From Myxococcales bacterium (lineage in GTDB: Bacteria > Myxococcota_A > Bradymonadia > Bradymonadales > Bradymonadaceae): a stretch of 6,831 nucleotides of DNA. The stretch's first letter is position 1. Each line of letters opens with the position of its first letter. The stretch lies in the NCBI GenBank assembly GCA_007120615.1, contig SKNI01000450.1, positions 1 through 6,831 of the forward strand, written 5' to 3'. The notes beneath the pieces are model-generated. The model saw only the letters and a program-made list of their open reading frames with translations. It was not told the DNA's origin and did not search any database. Below, piece after piece: positions 6,301 to 6,831 of this stretch. The translations under genes were made by a program, and so were the position numbers.

Positions 6301-6831
6301 CCCTCCATCAAAAGACCGGAGGAGTCTTTCTCGATGTGGTCGGCGCGGCGAATATTGTCGTGGTATCGCATCACGAAATGACCGTCGGGCCACAACATGA
6401 TTCGGTACACGGCGTCTTCGCCCTGGAGTTTGCCGCAGACCGCGTCGAGGATATTGCCCTCGCGGAAAAACATCGCCGCCTGGCGTCCCTCTCGGTGGAG
6501 TCGGACCGAGCCCGACCGCAGCTCTTTTTCAATCGTCTGCAATAGATCGATCATGGTGATGTCGCTGAGATCCCCCTCGAATTCTTCGACGTCGGACTCG
6601 CTCAACAATTGCTTGGCCCGACGCTGGATCAATAGATCGGCGCGGGTGGTGACCTCTTTGATATAGATCGGCTTGGTCAGATAATCATCGGCTCCCAACT
6701 CAAAGGAGCGCATCTTTTGCTCCAGGGAGCGATCCTCGGTCAGAAAGATAAAGGGGATCTCTTTAGTCTCTTCGTCGAGATTGAGATCGGCGCAAAACTC
6801 CAGGCCATCGCCATCGGGCAAAGTGGTATCA
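3333..6831 (-). CDS. Large receiver-PATAN(DUF4388)-acidic linker-TM-TPR protein (N-terminus outside window)
   Basis: Seen: 1165 complete codons read in from the right edge; the true start is beyond it. Numbering from the first complete codon: residues 1-70 are the second half of a response-regulator receiver, with the expected phospho-acceptor Asp1 in DTTLPDGDG, Thr31 in FLTE and Lys53-Pro54 in GADDYLTKP. Residues 83-160 match PATAN/DUF4388 (EFEGDLSDITMIDLLQ, then AMFFREGNILDAV and DGHFVMRY). A helical region follows to about 262. Residues 263-900 are acidic, disordered and repeat-bearing, with a charged helix at 415-447. A single transmembrane helix is at 906-927, with Lys before it and acids after it, so the N-terminus is inside. 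An acidic Pro/Glu stretch leads to about three TPR units (1050-1165). There is no DNA-binding domain. Inference: a phosphorylation-responsive membrane scaffold joining a cytoplasmic signalling head to a periplasmic TPR. It is probably co-transcribed with tsaD, 24 bases downstream. Confidence 0.9.
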   Translation of the reverse strand, partial: DTTLPDGDGLEFCADLNLDEETKEIPFIFLTEDRSLEQKMRSFELGADDYLTKPIYIKEVTTRADLLIQRRAKQLLSESDVEEFEGDLSDITMIDLLQTIEKELRSGSVRLHREGRQAAMFFREGNILDAVCGKLQGEDAVYRIMLWPDGHFVMRYHDNIRRADHIEKDSSGLLMEGIRRFEECNNLIETLPDLHRIFEADYQRLPALFKELPPQVERLVRLFDGYRRLSDVINDSPVDDVTTLQIIQKLLDDDLLLDITPAEGTEPRKVRKEQSLNDWLSGSEELAAPQEDSTEDLRDAAAKSPSEEEDDSGGNTDRIAKPPVGKFLDDDSEMQDEVDTEELPRSKDGAPPEGKDPGAGGGHWKFHWGGEEPPAGHQAASLVSEHEVNAAEVAELQPAEPTPEPKTEETEEPKTEEELQEHGLRELEEQERFRRREEARRLSGQMNDSDEETPEVEETPEVEETPEVEETPEVEETPEVEETPDTEQKTDAPVEDPPPATDDAPGPDDTQEIYVGADGPTMRAPEEPRKRTPTPLSSPGQSKNRTDPGGHVAAAKPQQTGELDESPNTSHSGDREERPTAKIGVPEELKKIRKSAQEIAADDAEQEDAEQEDAEQNDVTPSEQASGDEVFSDLDGLPGDDEDTEVLGDSTDESVLSSELAPATGEFDASAFHQEFDPSNDEGTNEFPPPEELSESAIESVPHVERNSENQKLVQTEYELKKRSSSVSPSKETADEGLPAEEDPTPAPLVDPGTDPDSIEEISAASLKEAAQKESSEEGKTEEEGKAEAEEKAKEEELDDNTEELLLTASTDTGEDSTPSDEVTESETETEVAQQDLTAQKENPETDQKEEENDQKEEEEEEEKEEKVALVDSSLESAFLSKGESIHEFDDDFEQDLGVGSNNWKLPVLFAAFLALGAVILVAVTIFSDDEEIEEPPAVVAEPQEPEEVEPVEEPEEVVEVIEEEPEPEGLNSEQAEMRAQVEGASVRFAARDVAEVMLAERGEMPEEIAEASEPTEPTEPTTETAPAEPEPTAEPEPTAEPEPTEGSTVAQDVQRLRTMIQRDQISEALPLARQLSERAPNHQQAAFLHGQAALYSNQEPEAIEHFTRAERLGMATGELYLELATAYQLTGRRDEARRAYETFLEVEPTGRSADEVRSILESQF
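3696..3749 (-). repeat. Three tandem 18-base units encoding AEPEPT
   Basis: Units at 3696..3713, 3714..3731 and 3732..3749 differ by only one or two bases. They encode AEPEPT three times in the large protein (residues 1028-1045), in the Pro/Glu-rich stalk between the membrane helix and the TPR block. Shorter EPT steps adjoin it. Confidence 0.85.
4242..4262 (-). repeat. (GAA)7 trinucleotide tract encoding polyglutamate
   Basis: Seven perfect GAA codons on the minus strand encode Glu 857-863 of the large protein, within a longer Glu/Lys-rich stretch in which NDQKEEE-like words are also duplicated. It is a microsatellite that could change length without breaking the frame. Confidence 0.9.
4983..5027 (-). 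repeat. Three tandem 15-base units encoding an EDAEQ-type motif
   Basis: Units at 4983..4997, 4998..5012 and 5013..5027 are identical except for one base in the last. They encode repeats of EDAEQ (DDAEQ in the unit translated first) at residues 602-616 of the large protein's linker. Confidence 0.85.
5379..5480 (-). repeat. 18-base minisatellite, five units plus a partial, encoding TPEVEE
   Basis: Five full units (5379..5396, 5397..5414, 5415..5432, 5433..5450, 5451..5468) and a 12-base remnant to 5480 are nearly identical at the DNA level; units four and five share one A-for-G change. They encode the repeated TPEVEE of the large protein, residues 451-484. The near-identity of synonymous positions points to recent slippage or unequal exchange. 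Confidence 0.9.

Noticed and set aside
4698..6545. 615-codon open frame on the plus strand, opposite the large gene
   Set aside because: It is the exact antisense of a gene with clear receiver, PATAN, membrane and TPR parts. Its Phe/Leu/Gly/Arg-rich composition and RLFDF repeats are mirror images of the acidic codons and the TPEVEE array, and it shows no domain of its own.

Overview
The window reads as chromosomal DNA from a moderately G+C-rich Gram-negative bacterium. A receiver-PATAN(DUF4388)-TPR protein, a short roadblock-like protein, several acidic low-complexity segments and the overall style suggest a deltaproteobacterial or Myxococcota-type lineage, possibly Bradymonadales-like. That is inference from gene content only; there is no rRNA or tRNA gene to anchor it.

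Layout, left to right. (1) A minus-strand gene that runs off the left edge (1..409) encodes a Pro/Ser-rich, apparently disordered N-terminus. It has a good ribosome binding site and a plausible promoter. (2) The gap 410..626 holds that promoter and a compact REP/BIME-like nested palindrome (547..620), seven bases after the stop of the next gene. (3) A MerC-domain four-helix membrane protein on the minus strand (627..1052), probably with a TTG start. (4) Divergent from it, on the plus strand, a TatA-family protein with a very acidic tail (1210..1407), then an unrecognised four-helix membrane protein (1455..1934). (5) That pair converges with a three-gene minus-strand run. The facing stop codons abut exactly, forming the palindrome TGATCA at 1932..1937.

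The minus-strand run, in order of transcription, is a very large protein entering from the right edge (visible 3333..6831), then tsaD (2256..3308), then a 102-residue roadblock/LC7-like protein (1935..2243). Spacings are 24 and 13 bases or fewer, so co-transcription is likely. The large protein is the most distinctive item. It has a receiver domain (its phospho-acceptor Asp is the first complete codon in the window), a PATAN/DUF4388 domain, about 640 residues of acidic disordered linker with in-frame tandem repeats, one transmembrane helix, and a C-terminal TPR block predicted to lie outside the cytoplasm. TsaD is the essential catalytic subunit for the tRNA t6A modification and looks intact. 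It has two tandem Shine-Dalgarno copies in its short leader.

The working picture is a conserved housekeeping gene (tsaD) embedded in an operon with an unusual membrane-tethered signalling scaffold, next to a small envelope-protein cluster (TatA-like, MerC-like, four-helix protein). No mobile element, CRISPR array or RNA gene was found.
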